Source: Bdellovibrionales bacterium
Lineage (GTDB): Bacteria; Bdellovibrionota; Bacteriovoracia; Bacteriovoracales; Bacteriovoracaceae
Assembly: GCA_005791855.1 (NCBI GenBank)
Contig: SXUH01000373.1
Location: 1-5,169 of the forward strand
Direction: 5' to 3'
DNA: 5,169 nucleotides
Of the stretch, positions 1 through 5,169 are shown piece after piece. Position 1 is the stretch's first letter. Each line of letters starts with the position of its first letter. A program made the position numbers and the translations under genes. Under the pieces are notes generated by a model. It did no database searches. It saw nothing but the letters and a program-made list of their open reading frames with translations, and was not told the origin of the DNA.

Positions 1-741
1 AAGTTCACCCAGAAGGGGAAGATCCACGTCCGGGTGACCGAGGACGAGTCCAAGCCGCTGGTCTCGAAGCTCCGCTTCGAGGTCCGGGACACCGGCGTCG
101 GGATCCCGGAGGAATCCTCCGGGAAGCTCTTCACCCGGTTCTCCCAGGCGGACTCGGGCCACACCCGGAAGTTCGGCGGCACGGGCCTCGGGCTCGCGAT
201 CTCCAAGCAGCTCGTCGACCTCATGCAGGGGAACATCGGCTTCGAGAGTGAGATCAACAAGGGGTCGACCTTCTGGTTCGAGCTCCAGCTCCCGACCACC
301 CAGGCCACGGTCCGCACGAAGGATCCGAGTGCCGTCACCGTCAAGGTCGAGCGGGACAGGGCCCAGGCCCTGAGGATCCTCATCGTCGACGACTACCTCG
401 AGAGCCATCCGCTCATGAAGGCCTTCTTCACCCGGCTGGGCCACAGCGCCACCCTCGTCGCGAGCGGGAAGGAAGCCGTAGCCCTGCTCGAGAAGAAGAC
501 GATCTACGACCTCATCTTCATGGACATCCAGATGCCCGACATGGACGGGATGGAGACCACCCGCCGGATCCGCAACCTCAAAGACGTAAAGCAGGTTCCC
601 ATCATCGCCCTCACGGCGAACGTGATGAAGGGCCTCAAGGAAGAAGCCCTCCAGGCGGGGATGGACGACTTCCTCACCAAGCCGGTGTCCATCGCCTCGC
701 TGAAGGAGAAGATCGACAGCTGGAAAGAACAAGTAACCTAA
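1..741 (+). CDS. Hybrid sensor histidine kinase, C-terminal part (HATPase_c end + receiver domain); 5' end outside window
   Basis: The frame is open from base 1, so the gene starts upstream and 246 C-terminal residues are visible. The opening KFTQKG is the end of an ATPase N-box. Then come the G1 box DTGVGIP (bases 88-108), the F-box LFTRFSQAD and the G2 box GGTGLGLAIS (from base 175), typical of HATPase_c in hybrid kinases. After a linker of about 30 residues a receiver domain begins near base 373. It has the acidic pair DD (388-393), the phospho-acceptor Asp in FMDIQMPDMDG (523-525), Thr of ALTA, and Lys-Pro of LTKP (679-684). All catalytic positions of both domains look intact. The usual Asn after the acidic pair (VDDN) is Tyr here. 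The HisKA domain and any sensor lie outside the window. The protein should autophosphorylate and pass phosphate to its own receiver. Its stop overlaps the ribosome-binding site of the phytochrome gene, which suggests co-translation and makes it a candidate signalling partner (inference). Confidence 0.95.
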   Translation, partial: KFTQKGKIHVRVTEDESKPLVSKLRFEVRDTGVGIPEESSGKLFTRFSQADSGHTRKFGGTGLGLAISKQLVDLMQGNIGFESEINKGSTFWFELQLPTTQATVRTKDPSAVTVKVERDRAQALRILIVDDYLESHPLMKAFFTRLGHSATLVASGKEAVALLEKKTIYDLIFMDIQMPDMDGMETTRRIRNLKDVKQVPIIALTANVMKGLKEEALQAGMDDFLTKPVSIASLKEKIDSWKEQVT

Positions 742-744
742 GGA
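740..744 (+). promoter_or_regulatory. Ribosome-binding site of the phytochrome gene, overlapping the kinase stop codon
   Basis: AAGGA lies 6 bases before the ATG at 751 and shares bases with the TAA stop of the kinase gene (739-741). This supports the ATG 751 start and suggests translational coupling of the two genes. Confidence 0.75.
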
Positions 745-750
745 AACCCC

Positions 751-2331
751 ATGAGCGACTCCCAGATCCGAGCCACCGACGTTTCGAAGTGCGACCAGGA
801 ACCGGTCCGGTACATCGCCGCCATCCAGGAGCACGCGGCCTTCTTCAACCTCTCCCGGGGCGACTTCCGCATCCACAACTACAGTAAGAACGTCGAGAAG
901 ATCCTCGGCGAAGCCGACGTCCTCCACCGGCGCCTCAACGAGTTCCCCTTCGGGGCCCTGGTCCAGGCGCAGCTCGAGAAGAAGCTCCGGCTCGAGGAGT
1001 GGAAGATCTACAAGGAGCTCTACTTCAAGATCCCCCACGAGGACCGGAGCTTCGAGGTCCACGTCTTCGACAACGAAGGCTTCATCTCCTGCGAGATCGA
1101 GGCCCCCCACTGGGTGATGACCGAGTTCCCGAACCCCGAGCTCATGTCCCTGCGGCAGGCGAGCATCCTCTCGAAGTTCAAGGCGAGCACCGACCTCAAG
1201 CGCCTGGGGAAGGACCTCTGCCAGGAGATCCGCATGCTCACGGGACTCGAGCGCGTGATGCTCTACCAGTTCGCCAAGCCCGACTGGCACGGGGAGGTGA
1301 TCGCCGAGGACAAGGTGGCCACCGCGCACTCCTTCCTGGGCCACCGGTTCCCGGCCTCGGACATCCCGAAGCCGGCCCGGGACCTCTACCTCCGGAACAA
1401 GGTCCGCTACATCGCGGACTCGAGTGCGAAGCAGTCTCCGGTGATCCCGCCCCTGAACTCGGCCACGGGGAAGACCATCGACCTCTCGGACTCGAAGACC
1501 CGGGGCGTGTCCCAGGTGCACCTGGACTACCTCATCAACATGGGAGTGAAGACCTCCTACTCGGTGGCCATCACGGTGGACAACGAGCTCTGGGGCCTCG
1601 TGGCCTGCCACTCGCCGAGCCTCGTCTACGTGAACCAGGACCAGCGGCTCCTCTGCGAGAACCTCGCGGAGGCCTTCGCCATGGTCGTCCCGCTCATCGA
1701 AACCCAGAAGGTCAGCAAGAGCCGGCTCAACTTCGACACCTGCTTCTTCCACATCTTCAACGAGCTCAAGGGGAGCAAGGATCCGCTCGACCAGCTCTTC
1801 CGGAACTACAAGGACGTGCTGAAGCTCTTCGCCAGCGACGGGGTCGCCTTCGTCAGCTCGACGAAGGTCGACATGGCCGGGTTCACCCCGCCCCGGGCCG
1901 ACCTGGTGGAGATAAGCCAGGTGATCAACGAAGAGATGGATCGGGCGGGCCGGGACATCCTCGCCGTCGATTCCCTCACCGATCTCGATAAGAAATGGGA
2001 AAACCTCGCGGACCTCGCCGCCGGCGCCCTTGCTGTCCGCGTCAAGAACCTCTCCGAGTCACTGTTCATCCTCTTCCGGAAGGAATTCGTCTCCACGGTG
2101 ATCTGGGGTGGAGACCCGAGGAAGCTCGAGGCGAGGAACTACGAGGGCAACATCAACCCCCGGAAGTCCTTCGAGAGCTGGCAGGAAGTGATCCGGCACC
2201 GGACGGCCGCCTGGGAAGCCTTCGAGGTGGAAGGGATTAGATTATTTAGGAATTTTATTTTTGACACTTTGATCGTGAACGAGCGAATCTTGTCTGAACT
2301 CACAACGAAGTACGAAGAGGCCATCAGGTAA
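751..2331 (+). CDS. bphP: Bacteriophytochrome photosensory protein, PAS-GAF-PHY, without output domain
   Basis: This 526-residue protein is a red/far-red photoreceptor. The PAS domain (about 10-125) carries Cys14 in KCDQEP, the position of the biliverdin-linking cysteine in bacteriophytochromes. The GAF domain (about 140-318) has MLYQF (Tyr172), DWHGEVIAE, the hallmark HRFPASDIP (198-206, Asp204), SQVHLDYLINMGV (His257, Tyr260) and LWGLVACH (His287). These correspond to chromophore-pocket residues known from Deinococcus BphP (Asp207, His260, Tyr263, His290). The PHY domain (about 330-500) has tongue motifs WGGDP (452-456) and PRKSFESWQE (470-479), matching PRxSF and WxE. Photoconversion therefore looks possible. 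The protein ends about 37 residues after the tongue with one predicted helix; no HisKA/HATPase, GGDEF or PAS output follows, whereas most bacteriophytochromes carry a kinase. Codon use turns A+T-rich in the last ~30 codons. It sits between a hybrid kinase and a receiver gene, near a heme oxygenase gene. Family assignment is certain; the signalling partner is unknown. Confidence 0.96.
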   Translation: MSDSQIRATDVSKCDQEPVRYIAAIQEHAAFFNLSRGDFRIHNYSKNVEKILGEADVLHRRLNEFPFGALVQAQLEKKLRLEEWKIYKELYFKIPHEDRSFEVHVFDNEGFISCEIEAPHWVMTEFPNPELMSLRQASILSKFKASTDLKRLGKDLCQEIRMLTGLERVMLYQFAKPDWHGEVIAEDKVATAHSFLGHRFPASDIPKPARDLYLRNKVRYIADSSAKQSPVIPPLNSATGKTIDLSDSKTRGVSQVHLDYLINMGVKTSYSVAITVDNELWGLVACHSPSLVYVNQDQRLLCENLAEAFAMVVPLIETQKVSKSRLNFDTCFFHIFNELKGSKDPLDQLFRNYKDVLKLFASDGVAFVSSTKVDMAGFTPPRADLVEISQVINEEMDRAGRDILAVDSLTDLDKKWENLADLAAGALAVRVKNLSESLFILFRKEFVSTVIWGGDPRKLEARNYEGNINPRKSFESWQEVIRHRTAAWEAFEVEGIRLFRNFIFDTLIVNERILSELTTKYEEAIR

Positions 2332-2333
2332 GG
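2326..2333 (+). promoter_or_regulatory. Ribosome-binding site of the receiver gene, spanning the phytochrome stop
   Basis: AGGTAAGG spans the TAA stop of the phytochrome gene (2329-2331) just before the ATG at 2335. The first AGG is 6 bases from the start codon; the second is too close to be ideal. Terminating ribosomes could restart here directly. Confidence 0.5.
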
Positions 2334-2334
2334 T

Positions 2335-2709
2335 ATGAGCACTCAGGTTCTCATCATCGAAGACGACGAAGATCTGCGCTCCATGGTCCAGGAGATCCTG
2401 GAGAACGAGGGCCTTACGGTCCGCGGGTTCCACGATGGCCGGTCGGCCCTGGACGACATGAAGCGGATCTCCCTGCCCGACATCCTGATCATCGACCTGA
2501 AGCTCCCGGACATGGATCCGCTGCAGCTCAAGCAAGAGTTCTCGACCCTTCCGGGGAGTGAGAAAGTTTCCCTCGTGGTGGCCTCCGGCAACGCCCAGGT
2601 CGAAGACTGGGCCCAGAAACTCGGCGCCGTGACGGTCCTGAAGAAGCCCTTCGACATGGAAATCCTGAGCCTCACCGTCCTCTCAATCGTCGACTCCCGC
2701 CAGAAGTGA
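2335..2709 (+). CDS. Single-domain response regulator (CheY-like receiver)
   Basis: The 124-residue product is one receiver domain with no DNA-binding or enzymatic output. The sequence shows the acidic residues E9-D10-D11 after VLII, phospho-acceptor Asp54 in IIDLKLPDMD, a Ser (S85 in VVASG) at the conserved Thr/Ser position, and K105-P106 in LKKPF. All residues needed for phosphorylation are present. The usual Gly after MD is Pro62. The start lies 3 bases after the phytochrome stop and in the same frame, so the pair is almost certainly co-transcribed. Small receivers next to phytochromes (for example Rcp1 with Cph1) accept phosphate from the phytochrome kinase. Here the phytochrome has no kinase, so phosphate would have to come from the upstream hybrid kinase or another kinase (inference). 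The last 27 bases overlap the convergent heme oxygenase gene. Confidence 0.95.
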   Translation: MSTQVLIIEDDEDLRSMVQEILENEGLTVRGFHDGRSALDDMKRISLPDILIIDLKLPDMDPLQLKQEFSTLPGSEKVSLVVASGNAQVEDWAQKLGAVTVLKKPFDMEILSLTVLSIVDSRQK

Positions 2710-3279
2710 TTCGAGCTTCCGGAAGGTCCGGTTGGCCGAGGCGATGACGAGCTGGTCGTCCTCGGGGTGGCCCGCGGAGTAGCGGTTCACGGCATCGGAG
2801 AAGCTCTTCCACATGGCTCCCATCTGCGCGCCGTAGTGGTTGAGGTAGTGGAACGACAGGCGGATGCCCTTGAGCTCGAAGCAGGCCGCGAGGTGCTTGG
2901 AGATGACCTTCGCCCCGAACATCGAGCCCTCCAGCACGTAGAGGATCCCCAGGAGGGACGGGAAATCTTTCACCGGCGGGAGGACTCCGTCCGGGACGTC
3001 CTGGGCCCTGACCTTCCGGCGCAGCTCCTCCAGGTCCTTCCGGAGTGACCGGGTCTTGATCTTCTCCGGGAGGTTGAGGTCGTACTCCTCCGAGGCTTCG
3101 GCGAACTTCTTGTACACGTCTTCGAGCTTCAGGTGGAAGGCCGCCATGGCCTCGAGGTACCTCGTGTAGTCGGCCACGGAGACGTCCGGGCTCATGAGGT
3201 TCAGGGCCCTCTCGATGCTCTGGTGGGCTTCTTTGGTTTCGGATTTTAGTCTTTGCATCAAGTCGGGCGCAGTGGTCAT
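2683..3279 (-). CDS. bphO: Biliverdin-forming heme oxygenase (BphO type)
   Basis: This soluble enzyme family opens heme with O2 and reductant to give biliverdin, CO and Fe2+; biliverdin is the bacteriophytochrome chromophore. With the ATG at 3279 the product is 198 residues, normal for bacterial heme oxygenases. LKSETKEAHQSIE places the proximal heme ligand at His19, where the family has it. LLGILYVLEGSMFGAKVI (110-126) is the distal-helix region with the Gly-rich GSxxG of the BphO group. The start is uncertain. The frame stays open to a GTG at 3330 (215 residues) with an in-frame ATG at 3315, and no clear Shine-Dalgarno precedes any option. I chose 3279 because the 17 extra residues look unlike the family and the resulting His position fits. 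Codons for the first residues are richer in A/T. The gene converges on the receiver gene with a 27-base overlap and lies opposite to the phytochrome operon, so it has its own promoter. Proximity to bphP strongly supports chromophore supply as its role. Confidence 0.9.
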   Translation of the reverse strand: MTTAPDLMQRLKSETKEAHQSIERALNLMSPDVSVADYTRYLEAMAAFHLKLEDVYKKFAEASEEYDLNLPEKIKTRSLRKDLEELRRKVRAQDVPDGVLPPVKDFPSLLGILYVLEGSMFGAKVISKHLAACFELKGIRLSFHYLNHYGAQMGAMWKSFSDAVNRYSAGHPEDDQLVIASANRTFRKLESLLAGVDD

Positions 3280-3336
3280 GGAACTAGGGTAGCAATCGGA
3301 CTCTGTGGAGTACATAGGCGATGCATTCACCCGCCC

Positions 3337-3351
3337 AGACTGATATAGTCT
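3337..3351. repeat. Short inverted repeat overlapping the predicted -10 box
   Basis: AGACT and AGTCT arms of 5 bases are separated by GATAT, in the gap between the divergent heme oxygenase and reductase-like genes. The repeat covers the predicted -10 box, so it could be an operator. Arms this short can arise by chance. Confidence 0.3.
3341..3349 (+). promoter_or_regulatory. Predicted extended -10 promoter for the YraR/TIP30-like gene
   Basis: TGATATAGT matches the extended -10 pattern TGnTATAAT with one mismatch, in a clearly A+T-richer stretch. The hexamer 17 bases upstream (ATGCAT, 3321-3326) is a poor -35, which an extended -10 can tolerate. Transcription would start near 3356, giving a leader of about 20 bases. 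Promoter rules for this organism are unknown. Confidence 0.45.
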
Positions 3352-3367
3352 AGTGGATTTTCAAAGT

Positions 3368-3373
3368 GAGGTG
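3368..3373 (+). promoter_or_regulatory. Ribosome-binding site of the YraR/TIP30-like gene
   Basis: GAGGTG lies just upstream of the ATG at 3377, with 5 bases between GAGG and the start codon. This supports the chosen start. Confidence 0.7.
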
Positions 3374-3376
3374 TGA

Positions 3377-4018
3377 ATGAGAGCGGTGATCATCGGAGCG
3401 ACGGGCCTTACGGGCTCCGAGCTCCTCCGGAGGCTCCTCCTGGACCCGGAGTTCGAAGAGGTCGTCTCGGTTTCGCGGAAGCCCTCGCTCGAGCCGAGCG
3501 GGAAGCTCAGCGAGATCCGCTTCTCCACCCTGGACGAGCTCCCGGGGCTACGGGCGAAGCTTCAGGGCGACGTGTACTTCTGCTGCCTGGGGACGACCAT
3601 CAAGACCGCCGGGAGCAAGGAGAACTTCCGGAAGGTGGATGAGAAGGCCGTGCTGGACTTCGCGCGGATCGCGAAGGCCCACGAGGCCCGGGCCTTCGTC
3701 GTCGTCAGCGCCGCGGGTGCCGATCGGGCCTCCGCCATCTTCTACAGCAAGGTCAAGGGCGAGGTGGAGGAAGAGCTCAAGGGGCTGGGTTTCAAGCGCC
3801 TCTGCATCCTGCGGCCTTCGCTCCTGATCGGCGAGCGCAAGGAGCACCGGAGCTTCGAGGCCCTCTTCATCAAGGCCTTCAAGACCGTCGCCCCCGTGCT
3901 CCCGGAGAAGCTCCGGAAGCTCTCCGGCACGGAGGTCGGGACCCTGGCCCAGAAGATGGTCGACCTCGCGAAGGTTCGAAGAGAGGAGCTCGTCGTCCTG
4001 GACGCCAAGGAGATTTAG
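3377..4018 (+). CDS. NAD(P)-binding atypical SDR, YraR/TIP30 (HTATIP2)-like
   Basis: The 213-residue protein has an N-terminal Rossmann fold with the dinucleotide motif GATGLTG (7-13), placed directly at the N-terminus as in atypical short-chain dehydrogenases. Arg34-Lys35 after strand 2 suggests NADP(H) preference. YFCCLGTTIKTAGSKENF (67-84) is the hallmark of the YraR/HTATIP2 group. VVVSAAGA (108-115, Ser111) and FYSKVKGE (122-129, Tyr123 and Lys127) supply a Ser-Tyr-Lys catalytic set, and ILRPSLLIGER follows, also typical. Length matches E. coli YraR. The substrate of this family is not established; human TIP30 is a regulatory NADPH-binding protein. The gene diverges from the heme oxygenase gene and ends exactly where the convergent transporter gene ends. 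Because the human biliverdin reductase B is also a GATGxTG atypical SDR, a role with bilins can be imagined, but the family signature points to TIP30 rather than BLVRB. Family assignment is firm; function is unknown. Confidence 0.9.
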   Translation: MRAVIIGATGLTGSELLRRLLLDPEFEEVVSVSRKPSLEPSGKLSEIRFSTLDELPGLRAKLQGDVYFCCLGTTIKTAGSKENFRKVDEKAVLDFARIAKAHEARAFVVVSAAGADRASAIFYSKVKGEVEEELKGLGFKRLCILRPSLLIGERKEHRSFEALFIKAFKTVAPVLPEKLRKLSGTEVGTLAQKMVDLAKVRREELVVLDAKEI

Positions 4019-5169
4019 TCACTCCTCCAGGAAGTCCAGATCCTGGTGAAACGTCTCGTGGATGTTCCGGTACCCCCAGAGGGAGACCAGCATGATGAGG
4101 ACCCCGACGATGAGGCCCGAGGCCCACATCGAGACGAAGCCCTTGAGGAAGGTGAACAGGAAGGAGATGGGCACCACCGAGCCGCGGACGAAGTTCGGCG
4201 TCGAGGTGGCCACCGTCGCCCGGAGGTTGGTCCCGAACTGCTCGGCCGAGATGGTCACGAACATCGCCCAGTACCCGACGGAGATCCCCATGAGGAAGGT
4301 CAGGGCGTAGAACTGCTCTACGGTGAGGCCCCGGAGGAAGAAGTAGAGGGCCGTGGTCACGGCGGTGGCGACGAGGAAGATCAAGACACTCTTCTTGCGG
4401 CTCTTGAGCCACTGGCTGAGGAGTCCCGAGGCGAGGTCCCCGAAGATCAGCCCCGCGTAGCTGTAGAACACGGCCTTCCCGGCCTCTACCTCTCCCTGGA
4501 CCTCGAGGACGGTCGCGAACTCGGGAGACAGGGTGATGAGGAGACCGATCACGTACCAGAGGGGGGCGCCCACGGCGATGCAGGCGAGGAACTTCAGGAT
4601 CCGCGACTTACTCTTGAAGAGCTGGAGGAAGTTCCCGCGCTCCACGTGGGCCTCGGTCTTGATCTTGTTGAACATGGTGGACTCGAGGACTCCGATGCGA
4701 AGGAAGAGGAGGGCCATGCCCATGCCGCCGCCGATGAAGTAGGCGTACCGCCAGTTCAGGTTCTCCGCCACGAACCAGGCGAGGAGGGCACCGCTCACGC
4801 CGACGGTGGCGATGATGGTGGTGCCGTAGCCGCGCTTTTCCTTCGGCAGGAGCTCGGAGACCAGGGTAATCCCCGCACCGAGTTCGCCGGCCAGCCCGAT
4901 GCCCGCGAGGAACCGCAGGACCGCGTAACTCTCCACGCTGTTCACGAAACCGTTGAGGAAGTTGGCCACCGAGTAGAGGAGGATGGAGAAGAAGAGGACC
5001 GAAAGCCTCCCCTTCCGATCACCGAGGACGCCGAAGAAGATTCCACCGATGAGCAGGCCCGCCATCTGGAGGTTCAAGAGGAGGAGGCCATCGTTCATCA
5101 GCGCCTCGCCGGTGAGCCCGATCTCCTTGAGGCTCGGGACCCGCACGATGGAAAACAGGATGAGGTCGT
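4019..5169 (-). CDS. Major facilitator superfamily transporter, N-terminus outside window
   Basis: The frame runs off the right edge: codons before the GTG at 5146 stay open and read DLILFSIV, an apparent end of transmembrane helix 1. The gene therefore starts beyond the window and 382 residues are visible, leaving perhaps 20-60 missing from a usual 400-450. Motif A of the helix 2-3 loop is GVLGDRKGR. Helix 4-5 has GLAGELGAG followed by SELLPKEKRG, the acidic-Pro-Arg-Gly signature found in metabolite:H+ and organic-ion symporter subgroups. In the second half SAEQFGTNLRATV is the matching repeat of that motif. About 11 hydrophobic helices can be recognised, with a basic central loop around FNKIKTEAHVERG and a short acidic tail ending in DFLEE. 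It acts as an inner-membrane secondary transporter, probably proton-coupled; the substrate cannot be read from the sequence. Its stop touches the stop of the YraR/TIP30-like gene without spacer. No link to light sensing is visible. Confidence 0.93.
   Translation of the reverse strand, partial: DLILFSIVRVPSLKEIGLTGEALMNDGLLLLNLQMAGLLIGGIFFGVLGDRKGRLSVLFFSILLYSVANFLNGFVNSVESYAVLRFLAGIGLAGELGAGITLVSELLPKEKRGYGTTIIATVGVSGALLAWFVAENLNWRYAYFIGGGMGMALLFLRIGVLESTMFNKIKTEAHVERGNFLQLFKSKSRILKFLACIAVGAPLWYVIGLLITLSPEFATVLEVQGEVEAGKAVFYSYAGLIFGDLASGLLSQWLKSRKKSVLIFLVATAVTTALYFFLRGLTVEQFYALTFLMGISVGYWAMFVTISAEQFGTNLRATVATSTPNFVRGSVVPISFLFTFLKGFVSMWASGLIVGVLIMLVSLWGYRNIHETFHQDLDFLEE

Noticed and set aside
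34..36. GTG as the start of the kinase gene.
   Set aside because: The frame is open from base 1 and the residues before it (KFTQKGKI) belong to the conserved ATPase N-box, so the gene starts upstream of the window.
999..1991. A 330-codon open frame in another phase inside the phytochrome gene.
   Set aside because: It is rich in Pro, Gly, Arg and Ala with no recognisable motif, a usual shadow of a G+C-rich gene whose true frame is certain.
2329..2334. A frameshift or sequencing error separating phytochrome and receiver.
   Set aside because: Both are already in the same frame; only a clean TAA separates them, followed by a plausible start with nearby ribosome-binding bases, so two genes are the simplest reading.
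2683..2740. A bidirectional terminator between the receiver and heme oxygenase genes.
   Set aside because: The genes overlap, and no stem followed by a T-run is visible.
2073..3634. The perfect 10-base palindrome CTTCCGGAAG occurs three times (2073-2082, 2716-2725, 3625-3634).
   Set aside because: Each copy encodes Phe-Arg-Lys with the preferred codons TTC CGG AAG (on the minus strand in the second case), so codon bias explains it; it is not an intergenic operator.
3879..4412. A 177-codon minus-strand open frame crossing the reductase-transporter junction.
   Set aside because: Low-complexity Pro/Gly/Arg/His composition and full overlap with two well-supported genes.
5144..5146. GTG as the start of the MFS transporter.
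   Set aside because: The frame remains open to the window edge and the preceding residues DLILFSIV look like the end of helix 1, so the true start lies outside.

Overview
The window is a light-sensing locus from a G+C-rich bacterium with strong preference for G/C-ending codons. The gene set (hybrid histidine kinase, bacteriophytochrome, single-domain response regulator, heme oxygenase) fits a Gram-negative bacterium, but nothing here fixes the lineage. No RNA gene, insertion sequence or CRISPR array is visible. Coding density is very high: the only real intergenic gap is about 50 to 100 bases, depending on the heme oxygenase start.

Layout. Bases 1-741 (+) hold the C-terminal part of a hybrid sensor kinase (end of the ATPase domain plus a receiver domain). 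Bases 751-2331 (+) encode a bacteriophytochrome with a complete PAS-GAF-PHY photosensory core and no output domain. Bases 2335-2709 (+) encode a 124-residue stand-alone receiver. These three are tightly packed (9- and 3-base gaps), share one reading frame, and are probably one operon. On the opposite strand, 2683-3279 encodes a BphO-type heme oxygenase whose 3' end overlaps the receiver gene by 27 bases. Diverging from it, 3377-4018 (+) encodes a YraR/TIP30(HTATIP2)-like NAD(P)-binding protein. It abuts, with no spacer, the 3' end of an MFS transporter gene on the minus strand (4019 to beyond the window edge).

How the genes may work together. The heme oxygenase would make biliverdin, which would attach to Cys14 of the phytochrome. 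Because the phytochrome lacks a kinase or other effector, its red/far-red signal must pass to another protein. The flanking kinase and receiver are the obvious candidates, which would make this a phosphorelay split over several polypeptides. The most unusual points are the output-less phytochrome, the single in-frame TAA separating it from the receiver, and an abrupt A+T-rich stretch covering its last ~30 codons, exactly where an output domain would normally begin. The reductase-like protein and the transporter have no demonstrated link to light sensing.
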